DNA of 64,000 bases from contig NZ_CP063814.1 of assembly GCF_015277875.1 (NCBI RefSeq), positions 3,410,001-3,474,000 on the forward strand. Direction: 5' to 3'. Within the stretch, counting starts at the first letter, position 1, and each line of letters starts with the position of its first letter. This stretch comes from Microbacterium luteum. GTDB taxonomy: Bacteria > Actinomycetota > Actinomycetes > Actinomycetales > Microbacteriaceae. The notes beneath the pieces are model-generated. The model saw only the letters and a program-made list of their open reading frames with translations, was not told the origin of the DNA and made no database searches. Positions 50,962 through 59,616 of the stretch are shown here, piece by piece. Made by a program: the position numbers and the translations under genes.

Positions 50962-52629
50962 CCTCGATCCACCGATGAGCCTTCGGCTGGCCGTCCTGGC
51001 GTGATCGGTGCGAGATGATGCGCCGCGGGCAGGGGTGTGTTCCGGGCGTCGCATCCCGGTCGTCCACTTGGTCCTTGGTCGTGCCGCGGGCGCGGCGGTG
51101 GTCAGCTGGTCGCGGCCGGTGGTGGTGCGTGCGTCGCGGTGAAGAGCTGCTCGAACGGGGCCTGCCAGGGCCAGGCCTCGGGCAGGTGCAGTGTGACCCG
51201 GCGCGCGGACCGCGCCAGCCGCGCGGGCACGGAGATGAGAGTGCGGCGGATCGTCGCGGTCGTCGCTCTGGCGAGCCGGCCGGCGTGGTCGGCGATGAGT
51301 CCGGCGGCGCGGGTGAGGTTGAACGCGATCACCGCGAGGACGAGCCAGGCGCTGTTCGCGGTGAACACCCCGGAGGGCAGGTGAGCGAGCGGGCCGCTCT
51401 TCAGGTCGGCGTGGACTTGCTCGATGATCGCGTGTGCCCGGTGGGTCTTGTCCGCCACCACGGTGCCCATCACTGTCTTGTCGGTGGTTGTGAAGAACGC
51501 GTGGTGCCGGTAGATGTCGAACAGTGTCGGCTGCTCGACCTGCTTCGGGTTCAGGTCCGGGATCCGCCGCACCACTAGACGACCTTCAACCCGCTCAACG
51601 ATCTTCCTCGACCGAAACGCGACGAAGGGCACTTCGGCGACTTCTGCTTTGGAGATCAGTCGCCCGGTGGCCTCGTCACGGATCGAGTCGGTGTACTCGA
51701 TCATCTCCCACACATCCTCGGGGATCGTCGCGATCGCCGCCTTCACCGCGGGGTCCATCCGGACGGTCACCGATACGTCCGCGCCGGCCTTGATCGCCGT
51801 GCCGATGGTGGCGTGACCGTAGAACGCGGAGTCTGCCCGCAGCAGCGGCCGGGCGCTGGTCCCGGGGTTCATGCGGCGGAGGGTGGCGAGAGCGTCGCCG
51901 ACGATCCGTGCGGCACCCTTCGGGGAACCGGTCTTCCCCTGCCGCAGCCGCTGCCCCACGATCACCGGCGCCGACTGCGATGTCGACGCCGTGGCGAACA
52001 GGGCGTTCAGGCCGCGGACGCCGGAGTACCCGAACGACGCGCCCTGCTTCTGGTATCCGTGGACTTCGATGATCGTGTCGTCCAGATCCACCATTACCCG
52101 CTCGCCGTTCGACGCCCGCAGCAGCGGCGCGGATTGCGCGACGTTCACCAGGGTCCGGGAGGCGACGGCGTCGAGCTGGCGGACGTGCCCGAACCGGAAC
52201 TCCCGCAGGAACGAGCCCAGCGTCGACGGCGCATACGTCCGGTCGAACAACCTGCCCATCCCGCCGTGACGAAGCACGTTCATGTCGTCGATCGAGTCCG
52301 CCCCGGCGAGCATCCCCGCCACCAGCGCCATCACCTTGCTGCCCGCGTTCGCGCCCTTATCCGACGGGACCGTCAACCGGACCTGCGCGAGCTGATCGAG
52401 CCCTGCGGTGCGGGCCAGGCGGAGCATCGGGACCAGCCCTGCGGCCGACACAAGATTCGGGTCATCGAACTTCGCTGACACCGCAGCGGGAGCATGCTTG
52501 AATTGCACCTACGAGATGCCTCTCGGATCGGTCGAACAGAATCTTTAGCAAGCTCTATTCTTCCTGATCAGAGGGGCATTTCTGCGTCACGGCACCCGCT
52601 TGTCACCCAAGCTCATCGGTGGATCGAGG
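50962..52629 (-). mobile_element. IS1380 family element, copy 2 (intact), inserted in jetB
   Basis: Ends are CCTCGATCCACCGATGAGC (50962-50980) and the complement CATCGGTGGATCGAGG (52614-52629). The target duplication CTTAG is exact at 50957-50961 and 52630-52634. It is nearly identical in structure to copy 1 (1664 bp) but has an intact gene, so it is the active form. Confidence 0.95.
51102..52508 (-). CDS. IS1380 family transposase, intact
   Basis: 468 residues, full length. DDE core segments: MVDLDDTIIEVHGYQKQG (first Asp), LLRADSAFYGHATIG (second Asp) and IIEQVHADLKSGPLAHLPSG (Glu). The C-terminus FNLTRAAGLIADHAGRLARATTATIRR is typical. No frameshift, unlike the copy at 10991-12395. It could supply transposase in trans to that copy, whose ends are conserved. 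Confidence 0.95.
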   Translation of the reverse strand: MQFKHAPAAVSAKFDDPNLVSAAGLVPMLRLARTAGLDQLAQVRLTVPSDKGANAGSKVMALVAGMLAGADSIDDMNVLRHGGMGRLFDRTYAPSTLGSFLREFRFGHVRQLDAVASRTLVNVAQSAPLLRASNGERVMVDLDDTIIEVHGYQKQGASFGYSGVRGLNALFATASTSQSAPVIVGQRLRQGKTGSPKGAARIVGDALATLRRMNPGTSARPLLRADSAFYGHATIGTAIKAGADVSVTVRMDPAVKAAIATIPEDVWEMIEYTDSIRDEATGRLISKAEVAEVPFVAFRSRKIVERVEGRLVVRRIPDLNPKQVEQPTLFDIYRHHAFFTTTDKTVMGTVVADKTHRAHAIIEQVHADLKSGPLAHLPSGVFTANSAWLVLAVIAFNLTRAAGLIADHAGRLARATTATIRRTLISVPARLARSARRVTLHLPEAWPWQAPFEQLFTATHAPPPAATS

Positions 52630-52898
52630 CTTAGCGCCTACCGCCAGGATGACGACGGCGACCAGGCGAAGTTCGATCGTCGCGTCACCGCCGCCATCCG
52701 GCAGCTGCAGGATCTGCGGCTGCTCAACCAGGACCCTGACGCCGACTACCTCTACACGATCTCGCCAGTCGTGGTACCTCTTGTCGGTGTCGATGAACTG
52801 ACGCGGCTGGAAGCGGCATACCGGCTCGGGGCAGGCGCCACCGCAAATGACGGGAATGGCACCGAAAACTCAGCCCAGCTCCTTGACGAGGAGTCCTG

Positions 52899-55800
52899 AT
52901 GCTAATCAATGGGCAGTTCCGCATCGAGAAGGTCCAGGTCCTGAACTGGGGCGGATACTCCGACCTACAGGTCATGCATGTCGAACGTGCCGGCACCGCG
53001 ATCCTCGGACCGTCCGGACGCGGCAAGTCCACCCTGCTCGATGCGATGGCCTCGGTCATCCTTCCCAACCCGCAAGAGTTCAACCAGGCCGCACGCGACG
53101 ACAAAGGCCAGAAGCGCGAGCGCACCGTATACACGTACGCGCGTGGGCTCACTGACCGGCGGCGTGACGAGAACCGACGCTCCGGCACAACCACCTACGT
53201 GCGTCCACCCGGCACAAACGGGTTCGCCAGCGGCGCTGCGATCACGTGGGCTCATGACGATGGCCGACGGGTCACGGTGTTTCGACTCGCATGGGTTGCC
53301 AGCGACACCACCGGCGCCGACGCGATCAACGCGAATACGATCTACGGGTTCGTCTCCGGCGACTTCGACCTGGACCGCCTGAACGGGCTCACCGGTGTCC
53401 GCTCCGGCTCATCGCCCCTGACCAAGACGACGCTCAGCGGCCTGATCGACACCAGCCGCGGTGATCTCGTCGATTCCTCACAGAGCAAGATCCACGCGAA
53501 GATGCGCTCCGTGATGGAGATGGGCAAGTCCGACGAATCCCAGCGCCTTGCCATGCACCTGCTGCGCCGCGCCCAGGCCTCCAAAGGCATTTTCAACATC
53601 AACGCGCTGTTCAAGGAGTTTGTGCTCACCGAGCCGCTCGCGCTCGACCGGTGGGGAACCGCGCTCGAGGCGTACCGAGAGGCGTCACGTCTGTATGACG
53701 AGTACGAAGCCACCCGACGCCAGCTGGAGACCCTCACCCGCCTCCCTCAGCTCGCCGAGAAGTACCAGCACGCGGGCAAAGACCACACACGCAAGACTTC
53801 ACTCCTCTTGGAGCGGGCCGAAGGGACCCCCGCGCGCCTACGGATCTGGCACGCCCACAAGCTCCTCGACTGGTTGCGCGCACGGATCGATGACAATCGC
53901 CTGACGACGGCAGAGACCAACGAAGATCTGCAGGCAGCGAACACGCGAAGGACACACGCGAAGACAACGTTCGACAACCTCCTGCTCAGCCTCACCTCGG
54001 CCGGCGGAGACAAAGCACCCCTCCTCAAGGTCCAACTCGACACCGCCCAGCACAACCTGGACCGGATCGGCATTCACCGCGCAGCCGTCTCCCGTCGCCT
54101 ATCTGAGTTCGACCGCACCCTGCCCGCCTCGCAGGGTGATCTGTTGCTTCTGCAGGACGACCTCAGCGATATGCGCACCCAACTGGAGACCCAACAGATC
54201 GCTCTTGACGCCGAGGCCAAGGCTGCGGTGCTCCGCGCGGGCATGATCGCCGGACAACGGAAGTCGGTCGCACACGAGCTGCATCAACTCAGCTCCCGAC
54301 GATCCAACATCTCTCCCGAGGCGGCTCAGCTGCGCGCCGACATCGCCGCAGCTACCAACGTGCCGCTGGACCGGCTGCATTTCTTCGGTGAACTCATCCA
54401 GATCAAGGCCGAGCACCAATCATGGGAGGCTGCCGTCTTCAGTGTTCTGCGCGGCGTCGCCAAGGATCTCGTCGTCGATCAGGAACACTTCATCACCGTT
54501 CGGCGATTCATCAATGAGCATGACACCCGGATGCACGTGTCGCTCGTTCCCGTTCGCGAACAGGGCTCTCAGCGCGAGCCGGTACCCGGCACCGTACCGG
54601 CGATTGTCGAACTGGCGGACTCACCGTTCGCCCCGTGGGTACTCAACGAGCTCGTCGACCGATTCTCCTACCAGCTCGTGGAACGCGACTCGGATCTGGA
54701 CACCAAACGTGCGTCACACCTCAACGGCGCCGTCACCCGCGCAGGGATGCGCACCGCAGCATTCGGACGGTTCGCGAAGGACGACTCGGTACAGAGGTAC
54801 TCGTTCATCGGCTGGGACACCGCCGATCTACGCCGCGACCTTGAGCAGAACCTCGCGTCGCTTACCGCGGAACTGGCACCCGCTGACGCCGCGTCCAACA
54901 CCGCTCAAGCCACACGCGACGACGCACGCGATCGGGCACAGCGCCTCACGACACTCCTCGAAGAACTCGACTGGTCATCCATCGATACGGCACCTGCAGC
55001 CGACCAGGTGCGACAGCTCCAAGAGGAGATCGCCGAGGCCAACACCCCCGAAGTCACCGAACTCCAGAAGCAACTGGACGACGCGCGAACAGAAATGACC
55101 GAGTCGGAGCTGCACGCACGCGAGATCGAGACGAAGCTCACGACTCTGAACGCAGCGTGGGGAGTGCTGGTCGACCTGGAAGACGAGTCATCTCTTCTCA
55201 TCGACGACTCCGCCGTGTTGGACGCCGACGAACGCGAGGCCACCGGCACACTCGGATTCCTCGCACCTCCCGTCGATGTCACGACGGCGACGGGTCGCGC
55301 GCTCCGTGCGGCAATCGAAGCCAGCTACGGGCAAGCGGCCACGGATCTGCAGAACCAGCTCGTCTCACTCAGGAAGGAACGCGAAGCACTCGAGACCGCT
55401 GTCCTCGCCACCATCCGTGCATTCCGCGGCCTGGAGGATCGAAACCAGAGGGAAATCGACGAGAGCATCGACAGCCTGCCGGCGCTGCTCTCCATTCACG
55501 ACCAGCTGCTCACCGATGACCTCCCCCGCACCAAGCAACGCTGGCTCGAGCAGGTCGACCAGGACATGAACACACAGCTGCGAGGACTTCTCGTCCAGAT
55601 CGATGACGATCGCCGCTCAATCGTCCGAGGCCTCGCCCCCATCGATAGGGTTCTCGAGCGTGTGGCGTTCCGCGTCGACTCCACCCTCACGATCGACGTC
55701 TCCGACAAACCCAGCGGTGAGCTCAACGAGTTCCGCTCCACGATCTCGGAGTACACCAGCAACACCCTCCACCAATCCATCGAACGCGACGCGGAGAAGA

Positions 55801-56309
55801 TCGAACGCGACTTCAACCGGCTGCGCCGCAAACTGGCCCTCCTCGACGACCTCACCCGAACCGGCGAGAGCTGGCGTCGCCGCGTATTCGACGCGCGCGA
55901 ACACGTCGAGTTCAAGGCAATCGAGAAGAGAGCCGACGGCGTCGAAATCGTGCACGACGGTGTCTCCGGGATGAGCGGCGGGGAGGGGCAGGAACTCATC
56001 GCATTCATCCTCGGCGCAGCCCTGAGATATCGGCTGGGCGAAGGAACGGACGCCCCTCCCACCTACGCGTCGATCGTGCTCGATGAAGGATTTGTCAAAG
56101 CCGATAGCGACTACACCGGACGGGCCCTCGCCGCCTTGTCCGCGCTCGGGTTCCAGCTCATCATCGGCGCGCCGCGTGAGAAGGCAACGGCGTTCGAGTC
56201 CCACGTGGAAACCGTCGCATACATCAACTCCGACCCAGCCAACCCGCAGGGCGTGCGCATCTTCGAGATGACGATCAGCGAAGCGCTCAGTATCGAGGAA
56301 GCCGCGTGA
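52899..56309 (+). CDS. jetC: Wadjet protein JetC (SMC-like ATPase)
   Basis: 1136 residues. Walker A GPSGRGKS is at 37-44, long coiled coils fill about 220-480 and 640-960 with a hinge-like region between (TNVPLDRLHFFGELIQIK), the signature GMSGGEGQE lies near 1025, and Walker B IVLDEGFVKAD near 1058. It is the MukB-like motor that extrudes DNA loops. Its ATG overlaps the jetB stop by one base (TGATG), so its translation may depend on jetB being translated. Confidence 0.95.
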   Translation: MLINGQFRIEKVQVLNWGGYSDLQVMHVERAGTAILGPSGRGKSTLLDAMASVILPNPQEFNQAARDDKGQKRERTVYTYARGLTDRRRDENRRSGTTTYVRPPGTNGFASGAAITWAHDDGRRVTVFRLAWVASDTTGADAINANTIYGFVSGDFDLDRLNGLTGVRSGSSPLTKTTLSGLIDTSRGDLVDSSQSKIHAKMRSVMEMGKSDESQRLAMHLLRRAQASKGIFNINALFKEFVLTEPLALDRWGTALEAYREASRLYDEYEATRRQLETLTRLPQLAEKYQHAGKDHTRKTSLLLERAEGTPARLRIWHAHKLLDWLRARIDDNRLTTAETNEDLQAANTRRTHAKTTFDNLLLSLTSAGGDKAPLLKVQLDTAQHNLDRIGIHRAAVSRRLSEFDRTLPASQGDLLLLQDDLSDMRTQLETQQIALDAEAKAAVLRAGMIAGQRKSVAHELHQLSSRRSNISPEAAQLRADIAAATNVPLDRLHFFGELIQIKAEHQSWEAAVFSVLRGVAKDLVVDQEHFITVRRFINEHDTRMHVSLVPVREQGSQREPVPGTVPAIVELADSPFAPWVLNELVDRFSYQLVERDSDLDTKRASHLNGAVTRAGMRTAAFGRFAKDDSVQRYSFIGWDTADLRRDLEQNLASLTAELAPADAASNTAQATRDDARDRAQRLTTLLEELDWSSIDTAPAADQVRQLQEEIAEANTPEVTELQKQLDDARTEMTESELHAREIETKLTTLNAAWGVLVDLEDESSLLIDDSAVLDADEREATGTLGFLAPPVDVTTATGRALRAAIEASYGQAATDLQNQLVSLRKEREALETAVLATIRAFRGLEDRNQREIDESIDSLPALLSIHDQLLTDDLPRTKQRWLEQVDQDMNTQLRGLLVQIDDDRRSIVRGLAPIDRVLERVAFRVDSTLTIDVSDKPSGELNEFRSTISEYTSNTLHQSIERDAEKIERDFNRLRRKLALLDDLTRTGESWRRRVFDAREHVEFKAIEKRADGVEIVHDGVSGMSGGEGQELIAFILGAALRYRLGEGTDAPPTYASIVLDEGFVKADSDYTGRALAALSALGFQLIIGAPREKATAFESHVETVAYINSDPANPQGVRIFEMTISEALSIEEAA

Positions 56310-57511
56310 GGAGCCCCGCAGACGTTGAACGTCTTATCACCACCCGCTACAAGTCGTCCTGGCGCGCCTGGCTCACACAATCCTCCCCTGAACAGATCAC
56401 CTTCCCCCTCCAGCCACCCACCGCGTCAACCATCCCCGCACAAGAAGAGGCCGTCCGGACGTGGCTACATGCGTGGCGTGCCTGGCACGACCTGCACCCC
56501 GCTACCAGCCTGCGAACCGCGACCGTCCGCACGGCCGCTGGCGCTCAGGTCGTCTACACACACATCGACATCCCTGGGCCAACAGCGCTCGCTGGACTCG
56601 ACCCCGCGACCGCTAACCACTGGCAGACCGCGATTTCCCGCTACCCCCAACTGGCAGACCTCGACGTCTCCACCGACCAGCTGCGGCCGATCCTGCCCCG
56701 CATTGTCGACCTCGACGATTACGACTTCGAACTGCTCCTGCGCGTCGTGGAATGGTTCCGCAACAACCCCGCATCCGGGCTCACCGCCCGCCAAGTCCCT
56801 GTCACAGGTCTCCACACCAAGTGGCTGGGACGGCACAAGGCGATCGTCATCTGCCTGCTTCGAACCGACATCCCCAACCGGGTGGCTGATCTTGGCGCAG
56901 AAGCCGTCGACCCTGAACTCGACATCAACGACCTCGATCTACTCGGACTGCGGCGACTGCCGAACCACGTCGACGTCATCCTCGCCGACCCCGCCGACCG
57001 CCGACTCGTGGGCGGCATCCGCCAACTCCGAGCACCCGTCGAAGAAGTCGCCGGCCTCCCCCTCACCCCCGATGACGTCCTGATCATCGAGAACAAGGAG
57101 GCCGCGACGCCAATAGAGGACCGAGCAGGGCTTGTAGTGATTCATTCGCTTGGCAACTTTCTCGACGTGCTCGACGCGCTCCCATGGCTGCGGTCCGCAC
57201 GCACCTGGTACTGGGGAGACCTCGATCGAGCCGGGATCACACTGCTGTCGCGTGCCCGGGCTAGGGTGCCCGAGATCGCCTCCCTACTCATGCACGCCGA
57301 CACTGTCCGGGAGTTCGAACCACTCGCGAACGCCGACCCGAGCGGTCGCGTAGACCCACCCGAACCAGTCCTCACGCAAGATGAACGTGCCGCGCTGGAA
57401 TATCTCGACGCTGGACAGCCGCCGCTCCGCCTCGAACAAGAACGCATTCCATGGCACACAGCGCAAACCACCATCAACCTGGCGATCGACCAGGCCGCTG
57501 TCCTCGATTAG
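56306..57511 (+). CDS. jetD: Wadjet protein JetD (DUF3322/DUF2220 nuclease)
   Basis: 401 residues from GTG 56306, overlapping the jetC stop. The N-terminal DUF3322 includes SWRAWLTQSSPEQITFPL and the C-terminal DUF2220 is Toprim-like: VLIIENKEA (Glu near 262) and TWYWGDLDRAGITLLS (Asp near 304 and 306). It is the nuclease subunit that cuts the plasmid after loop extrusion. The metal-binding residues are present, so the subunit itself looks functional. Confidence 0.93.
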   Translation: MRSPADVERLITTRYKSSWRAWLTQSSPEQITFPLQPPTASTIPAQEEAVRTWLHAWRAWHDLHPATSLRTATVRTAAGAQVVYTHIDIPGPTALAGLDPATANHWQTAISRYPQLADLDVSTDQLRPILPRIVDLDDYDFELLLRVVEWFRNNPASGLTARQVPVTGLHTKWLGRHKAIVICLLRTDIPNRVADLGAEAVDPELDINDLDLLGLRRLPNHVDVILADPADRRLVGGIRQLRAPVEEVAGLPLTPDDVLIIENKEAATPIEDRAGLVVIHSLGNFLDVLDALPWLRSARTWYWGDLDRAGITLLSRARARVPEIASLLMHADTVREFEPLANADPSGRVDPPEPVLTQDERAALEYLDAGQPPLRLEQERIPWHTAQTTINLAIDQAAVLD

Positions 57512-57639
57512 CGCTCGTGTGGCACCATCCCAGACCACCTCGAGGACACCCCGACGTGGACGGGCTCTGATCCCCGATGCCGTGGACACCGCGTCATCGG
57601 CATGACAGACTGCTCTGTTCTGCTGGAAGGGGAACCACC

Positions 57640-58101
57640 GTGCCGCACACAGACGACCACACCGACTGGGAACAGATCATCCGCGACATGATCGCGCGGA
57701 GCAGCGAATCCGCACCTACCGAGCCAGGCGTGTACCGGATGCCGTGCGGGAACTGCTACGTCGACTTCTTCCGCACCTCGGACGGCACCGAAAGTTGGCT
57801 CGTCCCCGGCGACGAGCGCAGCTACACTCGCGACACTGTCGCCATCGACCGGCACGGCGACCACCCGTGGGAGCGGATGTACACCCTCGGCCACGCCGCC
57901 GCCGAGATCCGACGCCGCGCGACCGCCGACGATACGCCCGTCGAGGTGCTGGTCGAGCAGCTGGCGGCGATCGCCGCGGTGGAGGACGCGGCCGAGGCGG
58001 AGGAGATCGCCCGCATCGCCCGGGAACGTCCCGCCGACAGCCCGGACGTCCCGCTCGCCGATGTCGCTCGGAAGTTCGGGATCGATCTCGACGAGCTCTA
58101 G
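57640..58101 (+). CDS. Hypothetical protein, 153 residues
   Basis: It starts at GTG 57640 after GGAAGGGGAACC. The product has YRMPCGNCYVDFFRTSDG, with a CxxC pair, and an acidic helical C-terminus (AIAAVEDAAEAEEIARIARERP, then DVARKFGIDLDEL). No family recognised. It lies 128 bp after jetD and before the phosphoesterase, all on the plus strand, and may be an accessory cargo gene. Confidence 0.7.
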   Translation: MPHTDDHTDWEQIIRDMIARSSESAPTEPGVYRMPCGNCYVDFFRTSDGTESWLVPGDERSYTRDTVAIDRHGDHPWERMYTLGHAAAEIRRRATADDTPVEVLVEQLAAIAAVEDAAEAEEIARIARERPADSPDVPLADVARKFGIDLDEL

Positions 58102-58181
58102 CGATACCTGTCGTCGCCTACTGGCACGCTAGAGACACCAGATCATGCGAGACACCGATCACCTGCGAGAGGGGCGTCGTC

Positions 58182-58974
58182 GTGAACCTGTATCCGCGGT
58201 TCGACTTCGACCAGGTCGACTTCGTCACCGCGGACACCCACTTCAGCCACGCGCGGATCAGCGAACTCGCGGATCGCCCGTTCGCAACGGTCGACGAGAT
58301 GAACGCTGAACTCATCCGCCGCTGGAACGAAACGGTCAGTCCGACAGAGGTGGTGCTCCACCTCGGAGATGTCGCGCTCGGCCCGATCGAGGAATCGATC
58401 GGTATCACCGCGCAACTGCACGGCCGCCGATTCCTGGTCCCCGGAAACCACGACCGGGTGTCACCGGCGACGCAGTCGAAGAAGGCGATCGAACGGTTCG
58501 CGGCGCTCTACGAAGCGGCCGGTTGGACGATTCTGCCGGAGGTCATCGAAGGCACCCGACGCGGGTATCGGATCCTCGCTTCTCACTACCCATACAAGGG
58601 CGACTCGCAGGAGTCGGATCGGCACACCACCCATCGACCGCGCTGGGACGACGGGATCCCACTCCTACACCCACGCCCGCGACCACGGACCGAACGGGCA
58701 CCAGTTCCACGTCGGCGTCGACGCCCACGGCTACACGCCCGTCCCCTTCACCGAAATCGACGCGTGGATCCGCGGCCTCCCAGACGCCGAACCATGGCTC
58801 GACATCGCAATCCGTGAGGCCCGCCAGACCATTACCGACCTCGACGGCAGCGAAACCTCAAACTCCGACGCGCTGTTCTACACGATGGGCTACAACGAGC
58901 TACGGGTCGCGCTGGAAGAACTCCTCGGCGCGTTCGACTCCGCCCACCCCGACTCGCCCCCGGGGACTGTCTAG
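58182..58974 (+). pseudogene. Metallophosphoesterase, frameshifted at its GHxH motif
   Basis: From GTG 58182, metal-binding motifs are in order: DTHFSH (Asp18, His20), HLGDVALG, PGNHDRVSP and SHYPYKGD. The frame then breaks near 58665-58675, where the expected HGHTHARDHG reads only as YTHARDHG in another frame, and continues GPNGHQFHVGVDAHGYTPVPF to 58974. An 8-bp deletion (or a change equal to it) removes the last metal-binding motif. The protein should be inactive. Confidence 0.82.
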
Positions 58975-59384
58975 GCGCGGGACTTCCGCGTCGGCGTATA
59001 CCGCGTGGGCCCGAGTGTAAACAGTTCGCCTGCCGCGGGACCTGATCGGAGGGTACGCGGTTCCCGTCGGAAGCGGATCCATCCGCGACGCCGCCAGTGC
59101 ACCATCGTCAGGTACCGCACCGACGCCGAAGACCACGCCTCCTGACGCTCCGCGGCGTCGGGGTCGTGGGCGGCGAGCTCCGCGAACACCTCACGGAAGG
59201 TCGGCGGCTGACCACGCTCGCGGGTGTGGCGGTGGATGAACCTCACGGCGCGGCGCGCCCACACCGGCGCTGTCTCATCAGCGGTGAGTTCAGTGAACAG
59301 CGGCACGAGGTGCGGTGCCGACCACGGCTTCTCGTACACTTCACCGTCGTTCGACACCACCCTGCAGCTCCCCTCAGCGGTCAT
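58971..59384 (-). CDS. Hypothetical protein behind tniQ, 137 residues
   Basis: It starts at ATG 59384, inside the 3' end of the preceding 80-residue gene (11-bp overlap), so it is coupled to the tni operon. The product has RRAVRFIHRHTRERGQPPTFREVFAELA and SVRYLTMVHWRRRGWIRF, which could form a winged-helix-like DNA-binding domain. Family not recognised. It converges on the broken phosphoesterase with a 4-bp overlap. Confidence 0.75.
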   Translation of the reverse strand: MTAEGSCRVVSNDGEVYEKPWSAPHLVPLFTELTADETAPVWARRAVRFIHRHTRERGQPPTFREVFAELAAHDPDAAERQEAWSSASVRYLTMVHWRRRGWIRFRREPRTLRSGPAAGELFTLGPTRYTPTRKSRA

Positions 59385-59616
59385 CCCAGATATACCGCCG
59401 CCGAGCCCAGCCAGGGGCGCGGGCGTCGTCAGAAGGATGATCCTCGCCAGGGGAGGATGTCAGTGTCTCGCGTGGGGCGGTCGGCGAGGATGTGCTCGGC
59501 AACGGCGCCGCATCGATGAGTGCTTGCAGTGCCGTGGTGTACTTCTCTCCGGTCGCCTTCATGCGTTCCCTGGCGGCTTGCTGCAGCCGACGGGAGGTTC
59601 GCTTCTCAGTTGTCAT
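59374..59616 (-). CDS. Small basic protein coupled to tniQ, 80 residues
   Basis: From ATG 59616, overlapping the tniQ stop by ATGA. It begins EKRTSRRLQQAARERMKATGEKYTTALQALID, a basic helical segment seen in small proteins of actinobacterial mobile elements, followed by a Ser/Pro-rich tail ending RRRYIWDDR. Function unknown; possibly an accessory or regulator of the transposon. Confidence 0.7.
   Translation of the reverse strand: MTTEKRTSRRLQQAARERMKATGEKYTTALQALIDAAPLPSTSSPTAPRETLTSSPGEDHPSDDARAPGWARRRYIWDDR

Larger units (their letters stand above)
50561..52899 (+). pseudogene. jetB: Wadjet protein JetB (DUF4194), split by IS1380
   Basis: The 5' part (50561-50961) reads DGARRALVVLLTNRFITRTRN to QIDEFL and is cut by IS1380 at the CTTAG at 50957-50961. 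After the element, the second CTTAG (52630-52634) continues in frame as SAYRQDDDGDQAKFDRRV through LLDEES and stops at 52897-52899. Removing the element and one CTTAG copy restores an uninterrupted 221-residue protein. JetB is the MukE-like subunit. As it stands the Wadjet system should be inactive, or the downstream genes need a promoter in the IS. Confidence 0.92.
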
